DNA from: CAZRAL01 sp964598005
GTDB taxonomy: Bacteria; Pseudomonadota; Gammaproteobacteria; Burkholderiales; Usitatibacteraceae
Reading direction: 5' to 3'
Assembly: GCA_964598005.1 (NCBI GenBank)
Contig: CAZRAL010000013.1
Location: 1-49,774, forward strand
Length of the DNA stretch: 49,774 nt
The notes under the pieces were generated by a model that saw only the letters and a list, made by a program, of their open reading frames with translations, was not told the origin of the DNA and searched no databases. A program made the position numbers and the translations under genes. Below, piece by piece: positions 15,326-23,651 of the stretch; positions within the stretch are counted from its first letter, which is position 1, and every line of letters starts with the position of its first letter.

Positions 15326-16411
15326 CTATTTACGAACAAATCCCAGCAAGCGTAGCGAAATGAATTGACGCGAAAATACGGCCAACAGAATGAAAGCAAC
15401 GATGAGGTGTACAGGCCATAGTCCAATCCAGGGCGAAAGGCGGCCTTGTGCCGTCCAGGCCTGAAAAATATTGAGCAGATTGTAGTAAAACATGAATACG
15501 AGTATGGCAAGAATCAGATTCCACGATTGCCCCGAGCGCGGATTGACAAAGGAAAGTGGAATAGCGCAAAGCGCGAGCAAAATAACGCTGATCGGCAAAG
15601 CGGCGCGCCAGTGTAGCTCGGCCAAATGGTCGGGTATTGGATTGCGGATCAGCTCGAATGTCGAGCGCGCCTTGGACGAGGCGGTTTCGGATTTGGCCTG
15701 GCGAGCCTCAACGCGCAACATTTGGCGTTCAAAATCCATAATGCGAAAATCCAGCCCGCCCGGTGTACCTTCATAGCGGCGTCCCTTTAGCAGCACCAGA
15801 AATTTATCGCCATTGGGTTCAATTTGTTGAAAGCCTTTTTCAGCAACGACCACTCCGAAGCGGCCACTCTGGTTGTACTGAACAAAGACGTTGTTGACCA
15901 CTTCGCTTTCATCTGTTGTTTTGTCGACAAAAAATACCCGGTTAGCCCCGCGTGACTCGATAAAACTGCCCGGTGACAACCGGGATATTTCGTCGCGACT
16001 ACGCAATAGTCGTTGATATTCCATGCTTTCCGATAATGCCCATGGAGTGAGAAAAAAACTCAATATCGCCGTGATCAGACTCAACGGCAAACCAAAACGC
16101 ACAACCGGGTTGACCCATGCCATGAGCGACAAGCCGGAAGAAAACCACACCGACATTTCACTGTCGCGATAGCTGCGCGATAACGCCAGCAACACCGCAA
16201 CAAAAACCGACGGCACCACAATAACGGGAAGATAGGAAAGCATTGAAAATCCAAGCAGCGCGGTAACACCCTCAGGCTCAACGTTGCCGGTTGCTGCACG
16301 CCCAAGCAGCAAGATCAGCAGCCGGATCAACGCGATCGAAATCAGCACTAGGCCCACACCAAGACAGAGTGTCGAGAATTCACGGATCAGGCTGCGGTGA
16401 AATATTTTCAC
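15326..16411 (-). CDS. lptF: LPS export permease LptF
   Basis: A roughly 361-residue inner-membrane permease of the LptB2FG ABC transporter, which extracts lipopolysaccharide for transport to the outer membrane. It has the family start KIFHRSLIREF, N-terminal helices (GVGLVLISIALIRLLILLLG, GFSMLSYLPVIVVPSVFVAVLLAL), a periplasmic jellyroll region (ESRGANRVFFVDKTTDESEV, LLKGRRYEGTPGG) and C-terminal helices (ALPISVILLALCAIPLSFV, IVAFILLAVFSRQFISL). The start is uncertain: GTG at 16411 matches the family, while the frame can run to a TTG at 16444; neither has a good ribosome-binding site. The usual partner lptG does not follow; instead there is the IS and cassette region. It is divergent from pepA. 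Confidence 0.92.
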   Translation of the reverse strand: MKIFHRSLIREFSTLCLGVGLVLISIALIRLLILLLGRAATGNVEPEGVTALLGFSMLSYLPVIVVPSVFVAVLLALSRSYRDSEMSVWFSSGLSLMAWVNPVVRFGLPLSLITAILSFFLTPWALSESMEYQRLLRSRDEISRLSPGSFIESRGANRVFFVDKTTDESEVVNNVFVQYNQSGRFGVVVAEKGFQQIEPNGDKFLVLLKGRRYEGTPGGLDFRIMDFERQMLRVEARQAKSETASSKARSTFELIRNPIPDHLAELHWRAALPISVILLALCAIPLSFVNPRSGQSWNLILAILVFMFYYNLLNIFQAWTAQGRLSPWIGLWPVHLIVAFILLAVFSRQFISLRLLGFVRK

Positions 16412-16480
16412 ATTCAGAAAAAAAGAATAGCCCTTCCTAAACAAGGAGGAAAAAGCGATAATTCTGGTTTTTTAATTTAG

Positions 16481-16526
16481 GGAACCTCTGATTAAGTCCC
16501 ACATGGTCATGGAGGACTTATTCAGA
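16481..16526. mobile_element. Collapsed (solo) copy of the GGAACCTCTGA MITE-like element
   Basis: Bases 16481-16508 are an exact copy (reverse orientation) of the right-hand 28 bases of the 287-bp element at 18574-18860. They are followed directly by 16509-16526, which copy its left-hand end (ATGGAGGACTTATTCAGA). The whole interior, about 235 bp, is missing, and the outer GGTTCC of one end has decayed. The result is a short palindrome-like element in the lptF-pepA promoter region, 34 bases upstream of the pepA start. Confidence 0.75.
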
Positions 16527-16560
16527 TATTCTTTATAGCAAAAATCTAAGGAGAACTCTC

Positions 16561-18051
16561 GTGGAATTTAGCATAAAAGGCGGCGACCTCGCGAAAATCA
16601 AAACCCATTGCATCATGGTTGGGGTGTTCGAGTCGAAAAAACTGGCTACAGACGCCAAATTGCTCGATACCGCAGCACGTGGGGCAATCAGCGCGGCCGT
16701 TGCCAATGGCGATATATCGGGTAAACCCGGTAGTGCCCTATTGTTGCAAATGGTGCCCGGCATCGCTGCCAAGCGTGTATTGCTGGTAGGTTGTGGAACA
16801 GAAAAAGAATATGGCAATACTGCATTTGCACGCGCCATGGCAACCGGTTTTAAAGCGCTAAAAGGCACTGCTGCGACCGATGTGGTTCTCTCCTTAAACA
16901 CGGCTGCACATACAGCAGCCGATTCCGTCTGGCGGGTGGAACAGGCAGTCATCGCCGCCTTCGAGCACGCTTATCGTTTTGATCAATTGAAAAGTGAGAG
17001 CGATCCCAAGACGATTGGTAAAACATTGACTTTTCACATCGAAGGCAAAGCCGACGAAAAAGCCTTGAATGCCGCCACGAAGCGCGCCGCAGCTATCGGC
17101 GAAGGGATGAACCTGACCCGAACACTGGGCAACCTTCCCCCCAATATCTGCACACCGACCTATCTGGCCGAAACGGCTAAAAATCTGGCCAAGGAATTCA
17201 AATTCAAATGCACCGTGTTGGAACAAAAGGACATGGAAAAACTGGGAATGAATACCCTGCTTTCCGTTTCCCGTGGCTCGGCCCAGCCGCCTAAATTTAT
17301 CGTGCTGGAACATGTGGGCGGCAAAAAAGGTGCAGCGCCTGTTGTGCTGGTCGGTAAAGGCATTACCTTTGATACGGGCGGTATTTCGCTGAAACCCGCG
17401 CTGGAAATGGATGAAATGAAATACGACATGGGCGGGGCCGCCGCCATGTTCGGCGCCATGAAAACGGTGGGGTTAACGAAGCTGCCCCTTAATGTAACGA
17501 TGCTGGTGCCGGCCTGTGAAAACATGCCCGGCGGCAACGCCACCCGGCCTGGGGATATTGTGAAAAGCATGTCGGGCCAAACCGTTGAAATTCTCAACAC
17601 CGATGCAGAAGGGCGTTTGATCCTCTGTGATACTTTGACCTACGCTGAGCGCTTCAAGCCCGCTGCAGTTGTTGATGCCGCCACGCTGACTGGCGCCATG
17701 GTGATTGCGCTGGGTCACGTTACCAGCGGGTTGTTCGCCAACGATGATAAGTTGGCCGCTGAACTCATCGATGCCGGTGACGCCATGCGTGACCCCGCCT
17801 GGCGTCTGCCGATGGGCCCGGACTATGACGATGTATTAAAAAGCAATTTTGCTGATATTCCCAATATCGGTACCGGGCGCGCCGGGGGCTCAATCACGGC
17901 AGCCTGTTTCCTTGGACGGTTTACCAAAGCCTACAAATGGGCGCATCTTGATATCGCGGGCACCGCCTGGAAAAGCGGGCCTGAAAAAGGCGGAACGGGT
18001 CGACCCGTGCCCTTGCTGGCGCAATTTTTATTCAAGCGTGCCGGGTTGTAA
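16561..18051 (+). CDS. pepA: Leucyl aminopeptidase (cytosol aminopeptidase)
   Basis: A 496-residue M17 metallopeptidase that releases N-terminal residues, notably leucine, and in some bacteria also binds DNA. The C-terminal catalytic domain shows VGKGITFDTGGISLKP with metal ligands and the NTDAEGRLIL signature (about 346-355), plus YDMGGAAAM. The N-terminal domain (about 1-170) is the variable regulatory part. It starts with GTG at 16561, with AAGGAG eight bases upstream, which supports this start. pepA-holC-valS divergent from lptF is the conserved proteobacterial layout. A collapsed MITE copy lies in the upstream region. Confidence 0.96.
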   Translation: MEFSIKGGDLAKIKTHCIMVGVFESKKLATDAKLLDTAARGAISAAVANGDISGKPGSALLLQMVPGIAAKRVLLVGCGTEKEYGNTAFARAMATGFKALKGTAATDVVLSLNTAAHTAADSVWRVEQAVIAAFEHAYRFDQLKSESDPKTIGKTLTFHIEGKADEKALNAATKRAAAIGEGMNLTRTLGNLPPNICTPTYLAETAKNLAKEFKFKCTVLEQKDMEKLGMNTLLSVSRGSAQPPKFIVLEHVGGKKGAAPVVLVGKGITFDTGGISLKPALEMDEMKYDMGGAAAMFGAMKTVGLTKLPLNVTMLVPACENMPGGNATRPGDIVKSMSGQTVEILNTDAEGRLILCDTLTYAERFKPAAVVDAATLTGAMVIALGHVTSGLFANDDKLAAELIDAGDAMRDPAWRLPMGPDYDDVLKSNFADIPNIGTGRAGGSITAACFLGRFTKAYKWAHLDIAGTAWKSGPEKGGTGRPVPLLAQFLFKRAGL

Positions 18052-18165
18052 ATTTTTTGTATCTATGCCGCTTACGCAAAAAAATTTACCCCTCGTTTTT
18101 TATCGCACTTTTTTGGCATGGCCTGAAGAAAACAGGCGGGCGAGTGTATTACCGGTTTATTGCGT

Positions 18166-18588
18166 ATGACCGAGGTCAAATTTTTTTTCAATGTGCCCCA
18201 CAAGCTGAATTTTGCCTGCCGGCTGGCAAAAAAGGCATTTGAGGAAGGGCGTCAATTAATCGTTTATGCCCCGCATAATGCAGATGAATTTGACCGTAGC
18301 TTATGGACGTTCGCGCAACTTTCTTTCATTCCGCATGTACGCGCAGGCAGTGCCTTGGCGGCTGAAACGCCGATTGTGATTGCGGTGGATGACTCGGCAC
18401 TCACTCATCACGAGGCCTTGTTAAACCTTGACGATACCCCGCCGCCTTTTTTCAGCCGCTTCGAACACTTGCGCGAAATCGTTTCGACAGAAGAAGAGGA
18501 CAAGGCAATGGCGCGTGAACGGCTGAAATTTTACAAGGCACGAGGATTTGCAATACAGCATCAGGATATGAAAGGAACCTCTGAATAA
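18166..18588 (+). CDS. holC: DNA polymerase III chi subunit
   Basis: A 140-residue clamp-loader accessory subunit that links the replisome to single-stranded-DNA-binding protein. Family features are MTEVKFFFNVPHKLNFACRL, GRQLIVYAPHNADEFDRSLWTF and FIPHVRAGSALAAETPIVI. The ATG at 18166 is used; a TTG two codons earlier is possible. The last codons (GlyThrSerGlu-stop) lie inside the MITE-like element that starts at 18574, so the native C terminus was replaced by the insertion. The tail is not critical to the chi fold, so function is probably kept. No strong ribosome-binding site is seen. Confidence 0.93.
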   Translation: MTEVKFFFNVPHKLNFACRLAKKAFEEGRQLIVYAPHNADEFDRSLWTFAQLSFIPHVRAGSALAAETPIVIAVDDSALTHHEALLNLDDTPPPFFSRFEHLREIVSTEEEDKAMARERLKFYKARGFAIQHQDMKGTSE

Positions 18589-18860
18589 GTCCTCCATGAA
18601 CCGCGTTTTGACAAGAATAGTCCAGATTCAAGGCATCGTAGTTGACAACATCGGCAGGTCGTATCCGTTGATACGAAGCCAAGGAGCATAACGCCGAAGA
18701 TGGGCTATTATTGTCAAAACCCGCATGGACGCTCATTTTCCGGGCGGTCTGCTGTGTTGCGGTGCTTGCGAAGGGGATTGACCATTCGCTGCGCACCGCG
18801 CCTTGCATCCCATCCCGGAAAACCGAGCGCGCGACCATGTGGGACTTAATCAGAGGTTCC
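18574..18860. mobile_element. 287-bp MITE-like element with 19-bp terminal inverted repeats
   Basis: The left end GGAACCTCTGAATAAGTCC and the right end, as reverse complement GGAACCTCTGATTAAGTCC, match at 18 of 19 positions. Inside the left half is a second inverted repeat, GTTTTGACAAGAATAG against CTATTATTGTCAAAAC (15 of 16). No transposase is encoded; the longest frames through it are spurious. No obvious target duplication is visible. It supplies the stop codon of holC and an AGAGG eight bases before the next gene's ATG at 18865. A collapsed copy lies at 16481-16526. Confidence 0.8.
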
Positions 18861-18864
18861 TAAT

Positions 18865-19269
18865 ATGGATAAAGATCAGCAACTCGCAAGCAAGGTCGAT
18901 GCCCTCCTTGGCAAACATCAACGTCGCGAAGAAACCAGCGGAAGCGGCATACCGGTACTCACTGAGGTAGTCAACGAACCGCTGACACCATCAGATCCGC
19001 ATCCAATGGGCAGTACCCAATCCACAGCAACTCTCCCACGTTTGGCGGATCGGGTGCTGGAACAGCTTTCCCAGCAAATTTTCAATAAGGTTTTCACTAA
19101 ACTCGAAGGTGAGCTGGCTGAGCGCATCGAAAATCGCTTGACCGAACGTCTCGCCGCTCAGGTTGGGCCTGTCGTGGCCCATGTATTGACTGATCTTCGT
19201 CAGGAAGTCGCCAATGAAATTGGCGATGCCATTGATGCTGCACTGGCCGAACAGTTCCACAACCAATAA
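18865..19269 (+). CDS. Conserved hypothetical protein between holC and valS
   Basis: A 134-residue acidic, helical protein of unknown function. The N-terminal third is polar and low in complexity (SGSGIPVLTEVVNEPLTPSD); the C-terminal half is a long amphipathic helix pair (RVLEQLSQQIFNKVFTKLEG, ERIENRLTERLAAQVG, LRQEVANEIGDAIDAALAEQ), suggesting a coiled-coil or oligomerisation domain. Small genes of this style occupy the holC-valS gap in several betaproteobacteria. The ribosome-binding site (AGAGG) and the sequence up to four bases before the ATG come from the MITE end, so its translation now depends on the insertion. Confidence 0.75.
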   Translation: MDKDQQLASKVDALLGKHQRREETSGSGIPVLTEVVNEPLTPSDPHPMGSTQSTATLPRLADRVLEQLSQQIFNKVFTKLEGELAERIENRLTERLAAQVGPVVAHVLTDLRQEVANEIGDAIDAALAEQFHNQ

Positions 19270-19305
19270 CCATCTATAAACTGCCTGCTGGAGTCTGCAA
19301 ACGTC

Positions 19306-22197
19306 ATGAGTGTTGCCCCCCCTGCCTCTTCACCTTCCCCCATCGTTTCGGAACTCGCCAAAGCGTTTGACCCCACCGCCATTGAATCGCGCTGGTATCA
19401 AGAGTGGGAACAGTCCGGGTATTTCAATGCCCAATTTGAAACCGAGCGGCCGGCATTCTGCATACAACTCCCTCCGCCGAATGTAACGGGTACGCTGCAC
19501 ATGGGCCATGCACTTAACCAGACCATCATGGATGCCATGACGCGCTACCACCGTATGCGCGGCGACAATACATTGTGGTTGCCGGGCACCGACCATGCAG
19601 GCATCGCCACCCAGATCGTTGTCGAACGCCAGCTGGAAGCGCAGGGCAGCAAGCGCCACGACTTGGGCCGCGACAAATTCATCGAAAAAATATGGGAATG
19701 GAAAGACTATTCCGGCTCGACCATTACCCAGCAAATGCGCCGCATGGGCGCCTCGACCGACTGGAGCCTCGAATACTTCACCATGGACCAAAAAATGTCC
19801 GATGCGGTGACGGAGGCCTTTGTCCGGTTACACAAAGATGGCCTGATCTATCGCGGTAAACGGCTGGTTAACTGGGATCCGCAACTCAAAACCGCAGTTT
19901 CCGATCTCGAAGTCGTGAGCGAAGAAGAAGACGGCCATCTCTGGCATATCCTCTACCCTTTTGTAGGTAGCCCCATCGGCGAACTGAAGGGTCTTACCGT
20001 GGCCACCACGCGGCCCGAAACCATGCTCGGCGACGTGGCCGTGATGGTGCATCCAGAGGACCAACGCTATCAACACCTCATCGGCAAACAGGTTGAATTA
20101 CCGCTGACGGGGCGCACCATACCCATCATTGCCGATGAATATGTCGACCGCGAATTTGGCACCGGGTGCGTCAAAGTCACACCTGCGCACGATTTCAATG
20201 ATTACGCGGTCGGACAACGGCATCAGCTGCCGCTCATCAACATCCTCACCCTCGATGCGGTAATCAACGATCAGGCGCCCATAGCCTACCAAGGGCTGGA
20301 TCGCTTCGTTGCGCGTAAAAAAATCGTAGCCGATCTCGATACGCAAGGCTGGTTGGTCAAAATCGACAAACATAAACTGAAAGTCCCGCGTGGCGACCGT
20401 ACTGGCGCAGTGATTGAACCCATGTTGACAGACCAATGGTTCATGGCCATGGACAAGCCTGCGCCTGCCGACCATGCATTTCAGCCCAACCAATCGATTG
20501 CGCAAAAAACGCTGGAAGTCGTGGAAAACGGGCAGGTTCAATTCGTACCCGAGCACTGGATCGCCACCTACCGGCACTGGATGCACAACATTCAGGATTG
20601 GTGCATCTCGCGCCAATTGTGGTGGGGCCATCAAATCCCCGCCTGGTATGACGAAAACAGAACCAACTGCTATGTGGCGCGCAATGAAGCGGAAGCAAAA
20701 CAAAAAACTGCAGCCGCAGGTTACACCGGTCCCCTCACCCGCGACGCGGACGTGCTGGACACCTGGTTCTCATCTGCTCTGGTGCCCTTTTCCACTTTAG
20801 GCTGGCCGCAGGGGTCGCCATTGATGCAGACCTATTTACCGTCGTCAGTCATCGTCACCGGCAGCGAAATCATCTTTTTCTGGGTGGCGCGCATGATCAT
20901 GATGACCACCTACTTTACCGGCAAAGTGCCATTCGAGACCATCTACATCCATGCCACGGTGCGTGATGCAGAAGGCAAAAAAATGAGCAAAAGCGAAGGC
21001 AACGTCATCGATCCGGTGGACTTGATCGACGGTATCGCCCTTGCGCCGTTGCTGGAAAAACGCACCACCGGCCTGCGTCGGCCAGAGACGGCACCGAAAA
21101 TCGCCGAGCGTACGCGAAAAGAGTTTCCCGATGGCATTCCACCTTTCGGAGCAGACGCGCTGCGCTTCACCATGGCGAGCTACGCCTCGCTGGGCATGAA
21201 CGTCAACTTTGACTTCAAGCGCTGCGAAGGCTACCGCAACTTTTGCAACAAGCTATGGAACGCTACGCGCTATGTACTGATGAACGTCGAAGCCAAAGAC
21301 GGCAAACCCTTGAGCGATTTCGAACGCGGCATCGAGGAATGCACACACGACTGCGGCCCAGAGGGGTATCTCGATTTTTCGTTGGTGGACCGCTGGATTG
21401 TCAGCCAACTGCAGCGCGTAGAGGCTAACGTTGAAAAAGCCTTTACTGAATTCCGCATCGACAACGTAGCCAGCGAAATCTATCAATTCGTATGGAATGC
21501 ATACTGCGACTGGTACGTCGAACTGGCCAAGGTGCAACTCTTCAATGGCAGCGCGGCACAACAACGCGCCACGCGCCGCACCTTGTTACGCGTACTGGAA
21601 ACGGTATTGCGGTTGGCCCATCCGCTGATTCCTTTTATCACTGAAGAATTGTGGCAAAAGGTCGCGCCTCTTGCCGGAAGAGCGGGGCCGTCGATTATGA
21701 TCGCGCCTTACCCTATCTCCCAGCCAGAAAAAATCGATATCGATGCCCTAGATTTTCTCGTTAGGCTCGTGGAATCGATCGACGCGGTACGCAATCTGCG
21801 TGGGGAAATGAATGTTTCTCCTGCACAACGCGTACCCCTCTTTGTCAGCGGCGATGAGCCGTGCATAGCAACCCAACTACCTTATTTGAAGGTGCTGGCC
21901 AAAATTGCCGATGCCCAGATCGTGGCGCGCTTGCCAGAGACCGATGCTCCAGTAGCGGTAACCTCTATCGGTAAATGGATGCTGGATATCCAAATTGATG
22001 TCGCCGCTGAACGCGAGCGACTGGGCAAGGAAATCGCCAGATTGACTGGCGAAGCCAGCAAAGCGCGCGCCAAATTAGGTAACGCGAGCTTTGTCGACAA
22101 AGCCCCGCCTGCTGTAGTGGCGCAGGAGAAGGCGCGTCTGGCTGATTTTGAGAGCAAAATTGAAGGTTTACAAGGACAGTTGAAGAAACTGTGCTAA
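19306..22197 (+). CDS. valS: Valyl-tRNA synthetase
   Basis: A 963-residue class Ia aminoacyl-tRNA synthetase that charges tRNA-Val. The HIGH motif is HMGH at 65-68 (PPPNVTGTLHMGHAL), and the KMSKS motif is at 559-563 (GKKMSKSEGNVIDP). The CP1 editing domain between them has TTRPETMLGDVAVMVHP and the DYAVGQRH region. The C terminus ends in the ValRS-type coiled-coil arm (ERERLGKEIARLTGEASKAR, EKARLADFESKIEGLQ). Length is normal. It is the last gene of the pepA-holC-valS group. Confidence 0.98.
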   Translation: MSVAPPASSPSPIVSELAKAFDPTAIESRWYQEWEQSGYFNAQFETERPAFCIQLPPPNVTGTLHMGHALNQTIMDAMTRYHRMRGDNTLWLPGTDHAGIATQIVVERQLEAQGSKRHDLGRDKFIEKIWEWKDYSGSTITQQMRRMGASTDWSLEYFTMDQKMSDAVTEAFVRLHKDGLIYRGKRLVNWDPQLKTAVSDLEVVSEEEDGHLWHILYPFVGSPIGELKGLTVATTRPETMLGDVAVMVHPEDQRYQHLIGKQVELPLTGRTIPIIADEYVDREFGTGCVKVTPAHDFNDYAVGQRHQLPLINILTLDAVINDQAPIAYQGLDRFVARKKIVADLDTQGWLVKIDKHKLKVPRGDRTGAVIEPMLTDQWFMAMDKPAPADHAFQPNQSIAQKTLEVVENGQVQFVPEHWIATYRHWMHNIQDWCISRQLWWGHQIPAWYDENRTNCYVARNEAEAKQKTAAAGYTGPLTRDADVLDTWFSSALVPFSTLGWPQGSPLMQTYLPSSVIVTGSEIIFFWVARMIMMTTYFTGKVPFETIYIHATVRDAEGKKMSKSEGNVIDPVDLIDGIALAPLLEKRTTGLRRPETAPKIAERTRKEFPDGIPPFGADALRFTMASYASLGMNVNFDFKRCEGYRNFCNKLWNATRYVLMNVEAKDGKPLSDFERGIEECTHDCGPEGYLDFSLVDRWIVSQLQRVEANVEKAFTEFRIDNVASEIYQFVWNAYCDWYVELAKVQLFNGSAAQQRATRRTLLRVLETVLRLAHPLIPFITEELWQKVAPLAGRAGPSIMIAPYPISQPEKIDIDALDFLVRLVESIDAVRNLRGEMNVSPAQRVPLFVSGDEPCIATQLPYLKVLAKIADAQIVARLPETDAPVAVTSIGKWMLDIQIDVAAERERLGKEIARLTGEASKARAKLGNASFVDKAPPAVVAQEKARLADFESKIEGLQGQLKKLC

Positions 22198-22250
22198 CCT
22201 AGCCCCTCGTTTTTTGGTGAGTTTATGTTCATTTATTTAGGATAACAATC

Positions 22251-23435
22251 ATGAAAAATGTATACCAAAATTTGCTTCTATTATATTTTCTAAATTGTAC
22301 CGGTTCCGCTTTACGCAGCAAGCTGACATTACTGGTGAAGTTTATAGCCTTATTTATTTTATCCCCCTTGAGTGCTCAGGCTGCCCCATTTGTTTTTGTG
22401 CCCGGCGCAAACTCGAACTCTGTAACAGTCATCGATGTTGCTAACGACAACAACAATATTGTTGCGACGATTCCTTTAGCTCCCGCCTGTATGTCACCAA
22501 TTGGAATCACCATTAATCCCGCAGGCACCTTTGCCTATGTGGCTTGTGGAAACAGCAATAGTTTAGCCGTTATCAATACCCAAACGGCTACAGTCGCTGC
22601 CACCATCCCCATGTTGGCTGCCAATCCAGTCGCCGTTGCGGTCACGGCTACGCGTGCCTATGTGGTAAGCCAAAGCAACGTGCTGACGGAAATCAATACC
22701 CTGACCAATACGGTTGTCAATATTACAAACCTGGTTGCACTTGGGGGATCAAGCAGAATCGCCATCAATCCCGCTGGCACGCGAGCATTCGTTAGCAATT
22801 TTGCCGCCGATAGTGTAACCGTATTGGATATTACTGTTAGCCCCGCGACTATCATCACTACTTTTGCTGTTGGCACCGAACCGATTGGCATTGTAGTCAA
22901 TCCCGCCGGCACTCTCGCCTATGTAGCCAACCAAGGCAGTGGCACTGTCTCAGTCATTGATGCTGACGCCGCCATGCCTTTTCTTATGAACACTGTGCCC
23001 ATCGCTGCGGGCGCCGGGAGCAGAGGAATTGCCATTAATCCTGCGGGCACATCGGTCTTTGTGGCAAACGTCTTGACCCATACAATATCGGTGATCGATA
23101 CCACGACTAACATGGTCGTCGGCACAGCAAATTTGCCAATGGGCTCGACGGGGCCTGTTGAAGTCGTCGTTAACCCGGCAGGGACACGCTTTTATACCGC
23201 TAACAATGGTTCTAGCAATGTAAGCGGCATCAATACTGGCACCAATATGGTCAGTGGCCCAGTGGTTCCCTTGGCTCTTAATGCAGCACCCCTTGGAATC
23301 GCTCTCAGCCCATTAGGGCCTGCCGCCGCTGCGCCACAACAGCCTCTGGCTGTGCCAACCTTGAGTGAGTCGGCCTTACTCTTCATGGCTTTACTGTTGG
23401 CTGCAATTGCGGTGCATCGATTGCGTAAGCAATAA
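22251..23435 (+). CDS. Secreted YVTN beta-propeller protein with IPTL-CTERM tail
   Basis: A 394-residue exported protein. The N terminus has a long hydrophobic signal (LLVKFIALFILSPLSAQAAP; cleavage likely after AQA, near residue 44). Then come repeated propeller blades of the YVTN/lactonase type, each with a NPAGT element (GITINPAGTFAYVACGNSNS, IAINPAGTRAFVSNFAADS and so on). The end (VPTLSESALLFMALLLAAIA then VHRLRKQ) is an IPTL-CTERM-like sorting signal: PTLSE, a membrane helix and a basic tail, which in known systems is processed by an exosortase-like enzyme. The usual Trp after SE is Ser here. A good AGGATAA ribosome-binding site precedes the ATG. No substrate or partner is evident. Confidence 0.83.
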   Translation: MKNVYQNLLLLYFLNCTGSALRSKLTLLVKFIALFILSPLSAQAAPFVFVPGANSNSVTVIDVANDNNNIVATIPLAPACMSPIGITINPAGTFAYVACGNSNSLAVINTQTATVAATIPMLAANPVAVAVTATRAYVVSQSNVLTEINTLTNTVVNITNLVALGGSSRIAINPAGTRAFVSNFAADSVTVLDITVSPATIITTFAVGTEPIGIVVNPAGTLAYVANQGSGTVSVIDADAAMPFLMNTVPIAAGAGSRGIAINPAGTSVFVANVLTHTISVIDTTTNMVVGTANLPMGSTGPVEVVVNPAGTRFYTANNGSSNVSGINTGTNMVSGPVVPLALNAAPLGIALSPLGPAAAAPQQPLAVPTLSESALLFMALLLAAIAVHRLRKQ

Positions 23436-23455
23436 AGTCCACATTCGCCGATTTG

Positions 23456-23480
23456 GGCTATGAATTATATATTCATAGCC
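23456..23480. terminator. Perfect 10-bp stem-loop after the propeller gene
   Basis: GGCTATGAAT and ATTCATAGCC are exact complements around a TATAT loop, 20 bases past the stop at 23435. A T-rich but broken stretch (TTCTTTTCTTT) follows after nine bases. It is a plausible terminator, though not a strong one by classical criteria. Confidence 0.45.
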
Positions 23481-23651
23481 TGCGTCATTCTTTTCTTTGC
23501 CCTTTGAACGCCTATGAAAACTATTAAGTTGCGACCTTTGTTCATAAAGCACAAGGGCATGAGAAATTTGACGCACATACCCTCCGCTTCCCGGCCAACC
23601 TCGCCAAAGGTGGTGTAACCCTAAGGTTGCTACACACGGCGGCGTAACCAT

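Noticed and set aside
15121..15510. A 129-residue minus-strand frame from the IS end into lptF
   Set aside because: Most of it is lptF read in another frame. The unique 184-bp part is listed as unassigned, not as a gene.
18452..18838. A 128-residue minus-strand frame across the end of holC and the MITE
   Set aside because: It overlaps holC antisense and is mostly composed of MITE sequence; no start signal or family features. Treated as a chance frame within a repeat.
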